Source: Cephalothrix spiralis (Eukaryota > Nemertea > Palaeonemertea > Archinemertea > Cephalotrichidae). Taken from it: DNA of 12,648 bases. Positions within the stretch are counted from its first letter, which is position 1. Each line of letters starts with the position of its first letter. Of the stretch, positions 9,001 through 12,648 are shown in pieces. The notes beneath the pieces were generated by a model. It did not search any database, had not been told where the DNA came from, and saw only the letters and a list, made by a program, of their open reading frames with translations. Where the stretch lies: positions 1 to 12,648 of the forward strand of contig JAUCNG010248855.1 in the NCBI GenBank assembly GCA_032353305.1. Reading direction: 5' to 3'. The translations under genes and the position numbers were made by a program.

Positions 9001-9482
9001 ATTTCACAGTGCATTTTATGAATACGGTTCTTTGTGAGATCGTACTCGGAATCTCGCAAAGGGGCCGTCATATATATCATCCTTGTTCCCTTGCTGTCGG
9101 CGTTAGCGGGAATTTTATTTTAATTTTCGAAATTACAGCTGAACCCCTGGCGGAGACTATTCAATGCTGAGAAATTAAAAAAAATATTACATTTCCGCTT
9201 GTGGTGTCTCATTATTCTCATAATTTTTTTTCTAATGTTTAGGTACAAGTAATTGTCGACAACTACAAAAGTGCCAATTCTAATATCAGTGGAGGCTGTA
9301 AGAAAATTAGCGAATTGTTGTTGGTCAAAATTGACAACAAAAAAGTTTATGAAAATATGGAATTTGATGAGGATCAACAAAAACATAGGTCACTGATTCA
9401 AAAGAAGCTACAAGAAATGCATCATGATATCATCCAAACGATGCGAGAAACGTTTAAAGTGTTCAGCTCAGATGGAGGTGAT
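2..9482 (+). CDS. DNAH2: Axonemal dynein heavy chain 2, partial (11 exons of the N-terminal tail)
   Basis: The spliced frame is join(<2..71, 614..852, 1826..2017, 2907..3152, 3821..4026, 4797..4926, 5281..5463, 6049..6183, 6881..7107, 8071..8227, 9243..9482>). It totals 2,025 bases, about 675 codons, with no stop and compatible phases at every junction; all ten complete introns start GT and end AG. Recognisable blocks include IHWTRQIKEVLSAQ, WVLDQSSIFAQIDAFVQRC, FHFARWEDG-like HFARWEDG, FRAGVKDLEVM, YWERLVFEIPHY, LRENVLLVVRDYNR and FKERIRFLDKKIHPGL. These match the DHC_N1 tail of dynein heavy chains, and DNAH2 best among the paralogues I know. In the family, DNAH2 is a roughly 4,400-residue motor subunit of inner-arm dynein I1/f, working in cilia and sperm flagella; this tail region dimerises with the partner heavy chain and carries intermediate chains. 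The P-loop motor lies downstream of the window. Family assignment is secure; the exact paralogue is a recognition call that a tree would settle. Confidence 0.9.
72..613 (+). other. DNAH2 intron (window intron 1)
   Basis: This 542-base GT-AG intron is largely filled by the inverted-repeat element at 204-554. The rest is plain AT-rich sequence in which I see no gene. Confidence 0.8.
204..554. mobile_element. MITE-like element with terminal inverted repeats and internal GC-rich tandem array
   Basis: The ends are inverted copies of each other. AATTACTTGGTTTACGGACA at 221-240 is perfectly repeated in reverse complement at 512-531, preceded on both sides by a T-rich run and an outer ATAAGGA (204-210 and 548-554). 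No coding capacity is seen. The interior repeats a degenerate unit of about 55-75 bases that begins with a C/G-rich ACCGCCGGCGRCGG-like core (near 241, 294, 355, 427 and 475), followed by A/T-rich sequence containing a GAAATAATAAT-like stretch. A clear target-site duplication is not visible, so the superfamily is unknown. Confidence 0.65.
614..852 (+). CDS. DNAH2: DNAH2 exon (window exon 2)
   Basis: The acceptor is TTTCAG ending at 613; the first two bases complete the codon split after exon 1. The exon encodes AMIHWTRQIKEVLSAQ, then LEEIDFWKNRCEDLTGIS and LAKSSYVTPF, which are hallmark dynein tail segments (the WTRQI and EFW+NR motifs). It ends in phase 0 at AAG|GTAAGG. The frame stays open past the donor into the intron, but similarity to dynein stops at 852. 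Confidence 0.9.
980..1124. mobile_element. Short inverted-repeat element (MITE-like)
   Basis: AAGTGCTCAAAACGG at 980-994 is matched by its exact reverse complement at 1110-1124, and AATATTC/GAATATT flank it in inverted orientation about 15 and 2 bases further out. The inside is CpG-containing and without an ORF. Length about 145 bases suits a non-autonomous DNA element; no convincing target duplication is seen. Confidence 0.5.
1271..1417. repeat. Dispersed repeat, copy A
   Basis: A 21-base run (1275-1295, core CATTTATTTTCCTGGGAG) recurs exactly at 4507-4527, and similarity continues for about 140 bases in the same order: AAAGCG, then TCAAAGTTAT, TATTTATAT-CTGT, CTACA-CAGCTTTTC and AAATGTATG. 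This marks an old interspersed family rather than chance. Confidence 0.65.
1826..2017 (+). CDS. DNAH2: DNAH2 exon (window exon 3)
   Basis: This 64-codon exon is in phase 0 on both sides, with acceptor TTTCAG ending at 1825 and donor GTAACT at 2018. It encodes FLAVLKDPCAEL, then PKDIPAMLPKIITILRMIWV and NTRERLTGILRK. The IWVNS-YNTRERL pattern is typical of the axonemal dynein tail, where the helices of the DHC_N1 region are built. Confidence 0.9.
2018..2906 (+). other. DNAH2 intron (window intron 3)
   Basis: This 889-base GT-AG intron contains a more GC-rich stretch at about 2375-2580 (with the palindrome TGATCGATCA near 2391) that stands out from the AT-rich surroundings and may be an old repeat. 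I find no coding similarity and no clear repeat ends. Confidence 0.7.
2907..3152 (+). CDS. DNAH2: DNAH2 exon (window exon 4)
   Basis: This 82-codon exon is in phase 0 on both sides, between acceptor TTTTAG ending at 2906 and donor GTAAGT at 3153. It encodes LSNEIIKRCCKEIHLERIF, a Cys-rich DCIECCEKWKDIY segment, and WVLDQSSIFAQIDAFVQRCRD. The last block is one of the most recognisable axonemal heavy-chain tail motifs (F-+LD-F+-RC). Confidence 0.92.
3199..3538. mobile_element. Possible insertion flanked by a 10-base direct repeat
   Basis: AATCAATATT occurs at 3189-3198 and again at 3539-3548, bracketing about 340 bases. Near its ends, TCGGGTG (3201-3207) and CACCCGA (3479-3485) are inverted, and CTACCTGAGGTAG (about 3486-3498) is a small hairpin. 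The flanking repeat is AT-rich, so chance cannot be excluded. No ORF here looks real. Confidence 0.35.
3600..3690 (-). mobile_element. tRNA-derived SINE head with A and B boxes
   Basis: On the minus strand the sequence reads like a tRNA gene's internal promoter: TAGCTGATCGGTTG (plus 3655-3668) fits box A, and GTTCGAATC (plus 3622-3630) fits box B, about 25-35 bases apart as in tRNAs. The acceptor ends do not pair and no intact cloverleaf is apparent, so this is a SINE head rather than a working tRNA gene. The body, if present, would extend towards lower coordinates. RNA polymerase III would be the expected transcribing enzyme. Confidence 0.6.
3821..4026 (+). CDS. DNAH2: DNAH2 exon (window exon 5)
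   Basis: The acceptor TTGTAG ends at 3820 and the exon opens in phase 0 with VCECQIHFARWEDG, continuing the LLD of the previous exon into an LLDVCECQ block. It ends after two bases of an Arg codon (AG|GTAAAT, phase 2) inside the motif WHDDYNR. A GTGTGT just after the acceptor could be mistaken for a donor, but the downstream dynein similarity (GPEILRGILEIEQTFERNL) shows the exon continues. Confidence 0.9.
4027..4796 (+). other. DNAH2 intron (window intron 5)
   Basis: This 770-base GT-AG intron carries copy B of the dispersed repeat (4345-4650). The first 300 bases and the last 150 are plain AT-rich sequence; TTTACGGAAATCGCG (4117-4131) recurs at 7788-7802. Confidence 0.8.
4345..4650. repeat. 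Dispersed repeat, copy B
   Basis: The part from about 4506 to 4647 is homologous to 1274-1417. Upstream, CTCCCAGGAAA at 4345-4355 is the reverse complement of TTTCCTGGGAG at 4517-4527, so this copy also has an internal inverted repeat that could mark the element's other end. Confidence 0.6.
4797..4926 (+). CDS. DNAH2: DNAH2 exon (window exon 6)
   Basis: This short exon has one base completing the split Arg codon plus 43 full codons. It encodes FRAGVKDLEVMMQNVITSAF and then GGVELLDIFMHLYSRE. FRAG(V/I)KDLEVM is a near-invariant DNAH2-type segment, so the exon is secure despite its length. Acceptor ATTACAG ends at 4796 and donor GTAACT follows at 4927. Confidence 0.9.
4927..5280 (+). other. DNAH2 intron (window intron 6)
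   Basis: This 354-base GT-AG intron is the smallest complete one. It contains a repeat rich in the word GTCAGGGAAA at about 4975-5200, described separately. Confidence 0.8.
4975..5200. repeat. Degenerate CCTGGAAAGTCAGGGAA repeat, copy 1
   Basis: CCTGGAAAGTCAGGGAA near 4980 is followed by ATCAGGGAAA, GTCGGGGAAA and, at the far end, ATCAGGGAATTTCAGGG. The same words fill the element at 7133-7353, so both are probably members of one family. Boundaries are approximate. Confidence 0.5.
5281..5463 (+). CDS. DNAH2: DNAH2 exon (window exon 7)
   Basis: This 61-codon exon is in phase 0 on both sides, after an excellent polypyrimidine acceptor (TTCCTTTCAG) and before donor GTACGT at 5464. It encodes AIRRTLDKKTVDVYAFFNEE, then a segment with KYSGQGHWARILKKRIERSM. 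The SG-A-W---L--RI pattern is a conserved dynein tail motif. The reading frame is open well upstream and downstream of the exon by chance. Confidence 0.92.
5464..6048 (+). other. DNAH2 intron (window intron 7)
   Basis: This 585-base GT-AG intron has a small hairpin at about 5549-5568 (CTGGTA/TACCAG arms). Otherwise I see only AT-rich sequence and the final polypyrimidine tract. Confidence 0.8.
6049..6183 (+). CDS. DNAH2: DNAH2 exon (window exon 8)
   Basis: This 45-codon exon is in phase 0 on both sides; acceptor TTTTTTCAG ends at 6048 and donor GTTAGT lies at 6184. It encodes VLDRAHFLPPSGTGEE and then QALDELTRKTFHEWTQTVDR. The AHFLP-GTG-E segment followed by LDEL-+KTF-EW is the expected continuation of the DNAH2 tail after the preceding exon. 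Confidence 0.9.
6184..6880 (+). other. DNAH2 intron (window intron 8)
   Basis: This 697-base GT-AG intron contains a GC-richer stretch with a recurring word (6555-6715, listed separately); nothing gene-like is seen in the remainder. Confidence 0.8.
6555..6715. repeat. Degenerate TCGGGAAGCGAAA repeats
   Basis: The word recurs about four times with variation: TATCGGGAAGCGAAA (from about 6559), AATCGGGAAGCAAAT (6617), AATCGGGTAGCGGAAA (6647) and GTCGGGAAGTGGAA (6702). Spacing is irregular (about 30-60 bases). I do not know the family. Confidence 0.45.
6881..7107 (+). CDS. DNAH2: DNAH2 exon (window exon 9)
   Basis: After acceptor TTTTTAAG ending at 6880, the exon encodes EPMKLLEVPLM, then DTNFNRSLLRLFQEIHYWER, LVFEIPHYAVDIYGKRDELR and MLRENVLLVVRDYNR. 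The FD/N-L--LF-EI-YWE+L-F-IPHY stretch is the signature that most clearly identifies an axonemal dynein tail. It ends in phase 2 inside the Arg codon of DYNR at donor GTATTT. Confidence 0.93.
7133..7353. mobile_element. Inverted-repeat element with CAGGGYGACCAGT ends
   Basis: CAGGGTGACCAGT at 7133-7145 is mirrored by ACTGGTCGCCCTG at 7341-7353 (12 of 13 match). The interior repeats GTCAGGGAAATT-like words and has no ORF. A CAGGG terminus is reminiscent of hAT-type elements, but the 8 bases flanking each side do not match, so class is unproven. Copy 2 of the family also seen at 4975-5200. Confidence 0.55.
7580..8000. mobile_element. Foldback element with long imperfect inverted arms
   Basis: TGCGCTATT (7580-7588) pairs with AATAGCGCA (7992-8000). 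Further in, CATTCGTTACAAAATTC (7637-7653) pairs perfectly with 7939-7955, and similarity continues through a TCTGTA-AAA block to about 7700 and 7890. The arms are roughly 100 bases each around a loop of about 200. No ORF is present. The arms would let the pre-mRNA form a long hairpin just ahead of exon 10. Confidence 0.6.
8071..8227 (+). CDS. DNAH2: DNAH2 exon (window exon 10)
   Basis: The first base completes the split Arg codon, then 52 codons read IIAALSQEERGLFKERIRFL, DKKIHPGLTKLNWISKAVSD and FINDCRMHASK. L---E+-LF+ER-+-LDK+I-PGL-KL-W is a conserved block at the end of the DHC_N1 region. Acceptor ATTTTCAG ends at 8070; donor GTAATT begins at 8228 in phase 0. Confidence 0.93.
8228..9242 (+). 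other. DNAH2 intron (window intron 10)
   Basis: This 1,015-base GT-AG intron has a hairpin at about 9030-9061 (CTTTGTGAGAT against ATCTCGCAAAG). No repeat ends or coding similarity are apparent elsewhere; open frames in it are short and composition-driven. Confidence 0.8.
9243..9482 (+). CDS. DNAH2: DNAH2 exon (window exon 11, last visible)
   Basis: This 80-codon exon is in phase 0 on both sides. It starts VQVIVDNYKSANSNI directly after a TTTAG acceptor at 9242 and includes LLLVKIDNKKVYENMEFDED and HRSLIQKKLQEMHHDIIQTM, ending in SSDGGD at donor GTAAGT. The ISxKxVY-ELEFEEDQ..HR pattern is the known continuation of this tail region. No following exon can be found before the right edge. Confidence 0.92.
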
Positions 9483-9692
9483 GTAAGTCATATTTTGCAT
9501 ATATTATTTCTATTCCATGCTGAGGGTCATTGAAAAAATTGTTATATGAAGGCCGGGGGTTGATTGATATAAAAATGTCACTTAATGGAAAATTTAAAAA
9601 GTTCTTATCAGCAAAAAAGGGCGTGATGGCCAAAATTTGTAGTAATAAATATGTGCGCGAAAAATTTGAACCGCAGAAATAATTTTGCTGAG

Positions 9693-9706
9693 GAGAGAGA
9701 GAGAGA
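9693..9706. repeat. (GA)7 microsatellite
   Basis: Seven consecutive GA units, purine-rich on the plus strand. Confidence 0.85.
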
Positions 9707-10352
9707 AAATCTAATTACAAGAATCGAAACTTGCCTTTCTGCAGGTTTAGACGTAAAATCGCTTTCGGAGACTTCTCCCCCAGACCCATAATATTCAGTT
9801 AGTATGCCATTAAAAAACTATCACTGCATTGGACGTTGTAGATTCTTTACCTGGTGTCAAAAAAATAAATAGTTGTTTGATGGAGACTGTATCATAGATA
9901 GAAGTTAAGATTCAGATGACCGATAAATAACACATTATAACCAGACATAACAAGCGACTTACTAGATGAAATGAAATTTTATTCTCCACGAACCCCCGAT
10001 GGGAGTATAAGAGTATGTACATTGGTTGGCACATTTACATACACGTACAGTATAAATCTTAGCTTTGCTTTAAAAAATGTAACGCATTAAAATAATATGT
10101 AATTGATTACAAGATTGTAATACAAACATGCAAAATTTCCCACATCAAAACATAGATTAAGTATACACATAGATAGTGCAAGAAGTACTAAAAACATGTC
10201 AGATTTTAATAAATAGATAGTGGGCCTCCAGCCCTCCATGAGGAAAGACCGGAGCAATTCCAATATCCGACTAGCATGGCCACTATTGGCCAGCGTGCGG
10301 TGCATGCCGGATAGAAATAGGACGTTATTTGTTGCGATCTAATATAAAATTA

Positions 10353-10711
10353 ATATGTGACCCGAGATATCAAAATGAGTCGCTTTGATAACATTTTCAA
10401 AATTCACTTTTTTATATTTGTATCAACTATAAATCATCAGCTTTCTAATGCTACAAATTTTTTGCCTCAATTCAAAGATCGACCTGCCATTAAAATGCAT
10501 AAATATACTTTTATGAATCTAAGAATCAGAAGTTGAATGACAGCTTCATCGAATATTCAGAAAATACTCCACTGAAATTTTAAATAAGTTTATAATAATG
10601 ACTAAGAGATGTGAATCTAAAAGTTGGTAATTTTGATTATTTTGCTAATACACGTATATCATAATTTTAAAAAGCCGAACGCGACTAAGTTCGATATCTC
10701 GGGTCACATAT
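10353..10711. mobile_element. MITE with perfect 19-base terminal inverted repeats
   Basis: ATATGTGACCCGAGATATC at 10353-10371 is exactly reversed at 10693-10711. Similarity continues inwards with scattered mismatches (AAxTxAGTCGCxTT) for about 31 bases from GTGACCC. If the element proper starts at GTGACCC, ATAT flanks both ends and could be a short target duplication. The interior is AT-rich and non-coding. Confidence 0.7.
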
Positions 10712-11336
10712 GTAATGCAATGCAATACAGGATAAAATTACATGACAGACACATGGAATGAACCGGGATTTCCTTGAAATATCAAGGATAAATATATGAA
10801 GTGAACCCCAGGTGCACCTTAAACGAGTTATATTACAATTGAAACTGCAAATCTTTCGAAAAATCTAACATTGATTCTGATTCTGACACTTTACAGTTTT
10901 ACCTAAACTTTCCACAACATTAATATATAAATAAAATATTAAATTAAGAAAAGAGAACTGAAAGGTGTGGCCATCTGAATAGGTTTTGAAAACCAACTTA
11001 ATATTGAACGTTATGACCAGATCAAAAATCAAGATTCGTACCTTTTTTTAAATATCGCATTCCTTATATTTCTTTTTTTATTCAAAAACTGCGCATCCAT
11101 CAATACATTAATAATAGAAATTTTGAACTAGATTATTTAATAGCAGTGTAAGTTTGTTCCTTTGCCTCGCTTGGCTTGGCTCGATTTCAAAATATCAGTT
11201 ATTTTGCTTGCAAGGAGGCGTAAAAAATGAAACCCGTTATTTCTTTTAAATTTCGATATATATTTAACCCAGTTGTCTTTTCTGCTTGCCAATAGACTCC
11301 TAAACCGCTGAGGCCACTCACTCTGGCCTAAAATGA

Positions 11337-11573
11337 TTAAAATCGTCTGTATTTTTCTATCCTACACTTTTTTTTAAAATATTCCGGTCCTTTAGGTCCT
11401 GTATTCGTTCCTGTAATCGGTCCTGTAGGTCCTGTAGGTCCTGTAGGTCCTGTATTATCGAATACCGGTCCGGTAACATCAATAATAAAAATAATAGAAT
11501 ATGTAGGATCACTACCATCAATACAAGTAACTTTAAAAATGTGGTTTCGATGGGAATTATTTTTAAAGATGCG
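11337..11573 (-). other. Open frame downstream of and +1 to the long minus-strand ORF, collagen-like
   Basis: This 78-codon stretch has no ATG and lies immediately after an in-frame TAG. It reads RIFKNNSHRNHIFKV, then CIDGSDPTYSIIFIIDV, then (TGP)n with variants, and ends in a basic tail EKYRRF before TAA. It overlaps the last codons of the long ORF in the +1 frame. It could be the continuation of that ORF after a frameshift (programmed or by mutation), or merely a chance opening helped by the 9-base repeat. I do not recognise the family. Confidence 0.3.
11386..11454. repeat. 9-base tandem repeat GGTCCTGTA
   Basis: Four perfect copies occupy 11419-11454. Degenerate copies lie upstream at 11386-11403 (GGTCCTTTA, GGTCCTGTA). 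On the minus strand each unit reads ACA GGA CCT, giving T-G-P triplets of collagen-like type in one frame, described with the open frame at 11337-11573. Confidence 0.85.
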
Positions 11574-12627
11574 CTAGATTATCTTCGTCATCATCAGAAA
11601 ATGAAAACGCAACAGGGTCTACCATATCTTCCTCTGGAAGTGAAGTTGGGTCGAATTCACTTTCGTAATCACCAGATGATAGGTGCTGTTGAAGTTTCAT
11701 TTCATCTTCCATTGGAATCGGATATTTATCTTCGTCATCATCAGAAAATGAAAACGCAACAGGGTCTACCATATCTTCCTCTGGAAGTGAAGTTGGGTCG
11801 AATTCACTTTCGTAATCACCAGATGATAGGTGCTGTTGAAGTTTCATTTCATCTTCCATTGGAATCGGATATTTTTGCCAGATGTTTTGGCCAAGTGTCG
11901 GGTTTTCCGATGGTCGAGGTCCAATTGTATTATGTCCCTCGAAGCACCTCCTCAAACCAGGTCTTCGCAATATTTCCATGGCTTTTGTTTTCGCCAATCT
12001 TTGAGGGCGAGGTCGTTGAGAAGGATCGACAGGGCCAATGGCAAGTTTACTCTGGAAATAATTGATTTCATTTATAAATCGAGTAGTCCTTTGGATTATT
12101 ATTTCCCTATTCGCTTTCATGGCAGGCTTCGCAAACGGGCAGTACTCATCATCTGGAAGAGAAAGTGTGACTTTCAGTTTACTTCCCAAGCCAAGTCTTT
12201 GAAAAATGTCTTCATCCATTGCGTCATTAATTTCTTTCTCCAATATGCCGCTCCAATACGAGACCATTAATTTATTCAGGTTCACTAATCCCAAGCATTC
12301 AAAATAGAAAACAAGACACCTATGTTCCATGTTTCTTAATACATGTGGTATTCTTTGGTTTATGGAACGTGTTATCCTTTGTGAGACATATCTATCTTTT
12401 GAGACAGGACAAGGCATTGCATCTCCTGTCGAACCGAGAATTGGTACTACTGTTCTCTCTTCTAGTAATTCATCTTTGGCTTCTTTGCCATCATATGTGC
12501 GCCTACGTAGAGGCTTACAGTACCAAAATTGAGTTGTACCTAGTTTACCTATATTATCTGATAAAACATTCCTGTATTTATTGAATTCGTAATAATCCAT
12601 CGTAATAATGACATTTGGGTGTCTCAT
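11563..12627 (-). CDS. Uncharacterised intronless ORF (nested gene, mobile-element or endogenous viral ORF)
   Basis: The frame runs 354 codons from ATG at 12627 to TAA at 11563, and stays open for 7 more codons to the window edge, so the true start may lie outside. I do not recognise the protein. Residues 1-200 are mixed and look globular (for example VLRNMEHRCLVFYFECLGL, SYWSGILEKEIND). A basic linker follows near 207-217 (RPRPQRLAKTK), then a strongly acidic C-terminus made of two identical 49-residue copies (about 252-300 and 301-349) each starting KYPIPMEDE and ending SDDDED. No signal peptide, clear membrane span, zinc knuckle, protease or polymerase motif is seen. It sits antisense inside DNAH2 intron 11 or beyond, and is visibly less AT-rich than the flanks. 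A long intact frame suggests recent insertion or selection. An endogenised viral structural protein or a transposon Gag-like protein are guesses only. Confidence 0.6.
   Translation of the reverse strand: MRHPNVIITMDYYEFNKYRNVLSDNIGKLGTTQFWYCKPLRRRTYDGKEAKDELLEERTVVPILGSTGDAMPCPVSKDRYVSQRITRSINQRIPHVLRNMEHRCLVFYFECLGLVNLNKLMVSYWSGILEKEINDAMDEDIFQRLGLGSKLKVTLSLPDDEYCPFAKPAMKANREIIIQRTTRFINEINYFQSKLAIGPVDPSQRPRPQRLAKTKAMEILRRPGLRRCFEGHNTIGPRPSENPTLGQNIWQKYPIPMEDEMKLQQHLSSGDYESEFDPTSLPEEDMVDPVAFSFSDDDEDKYPIPMEDEMKLQQHLSSGDYESEFDPTSLPEEDMVDPVAFSFSDDDEDNLAHL
11579..11872. repeat. Perfect 147-base tandem duplication
   Basis: Unit 1 is 11579-11725 and unit 2 is 11726-11872; reading base by base I find no difference. 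The unit is a multiple of three, so it adds 49 residues to the minus-strand ORF without breaking it. Total identity implies a recent event or ongoing homogenisation, or an assembly artefact. Confidence 0.95.
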
Positions 12628-12648
12628 ATTACCTCCTGCGTTGAGGAG

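Larger units (their letters stand above)
9483..11330 (+). other. Start of DNAH2 intron 11 (no following exon seen)
   Basis: After donor GTAAGT the intron holds a (GA) run (9693-9706), an unassigned GC-richer patch (10226-10312) and the inverted-repeat element at 10353-10711. I looked on the plus strand for the next tail exon and did not find it. The region 10712-11330 is AT-rich with small hairpins only, such as AGGCC/GGCCT near 11315-11333. Confidence 0.7.

Noticed and set aside
8629-9386. Minus-strand frames in intron 10 and opposite exon 11
   Set aside because: The first is rich in I/L/K as expected from AT-rich DNA, and the second is antisense to a well-supported dynein exon.
10087-10305. 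72-codon minus-strand frame
   Set aside because: Low-complexity hydrophobic C-terminus from AT-rich DNA, no recognisable domain, and no sign of splicing or conservation.
11541-12065. Plus-strand open frame of 174 codons with a repeated segment
   Set aside because: It is the antisense shadow of the minus-strand ORF; the exact 147-base duplication keeps every frame open. The minus-strand frame is longer and has the more protein-like composition.
12628-12641. AGGAGGT just before the minus-strand ATG, resembling a Shine-Dalgarno site
   Set aside because: The window is clearly eukaryotic (spliced gene), and the frame is open upstream of this ATG, so a bacterial ribosome site is not expected. Bacterial contamination is unlikely because the same DNA continues into intronic sequence, though a chimeric assembly cannot be strictly excluded.

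Overview
This window looks like nuclear DNA of an invertebrate animal. It is AT-rich, it carries a split protein gene with GT-AG introns of roughly 350 to 1,000 bases, and the introns hold many small, degenerate mobile-element relics. A ciliary dynein gene means the organism makes motile cilia or flagella. An arthropod would fit, but the sequence does not settle the group.

Positions 1-9482 (+ strand) hold eleven consecutive exons of one axonemal dynein heavy chain gene, best recognised as DNAH2 (inner-arm dynein I1/f beta-type heavy chain). The exons join in one uninterrupted frame of 2,025 bases, about 675 residues. They encode part of the N-terminal tail (DHC_N1 region), which binds the partner heavy chain and the intermediate chains. 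Neither the start codon nor the AAA+ motor is in the window. The gene enters from the left edge inside an exon and leaves inside intron 11, which runs from 9483 past the right edge or at least to an exon not seen here.

The introns contain several inverted-repeat elements: 204-554 with an internal GC-rich tandem array, 980-1124, 7133-7353, a long-armed foldback at 7580-8000, and 10353-10711. They also contain a tRNA-derived SINE head on the minus strand (about 3600-3690), two dispersed repeat families present twice each, and short simple repeats.

The right end (about 11330-12648) differs. It is less AT-rich and holds a long intronless open frame on the minus strand (11563-12627, open to the edge) for a protein I do not recognise. 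Its acidic C-terminus is built from two identical 147-base tandem copies. Its stop, CTT TAA, is followed in the +1 frame by a 78-codon open frame with a collagen-like T-G-P repeat. This could be a nested gene, a mobile-element ORF or an endogenised viral ORF, and it is the most unusual part of the window.
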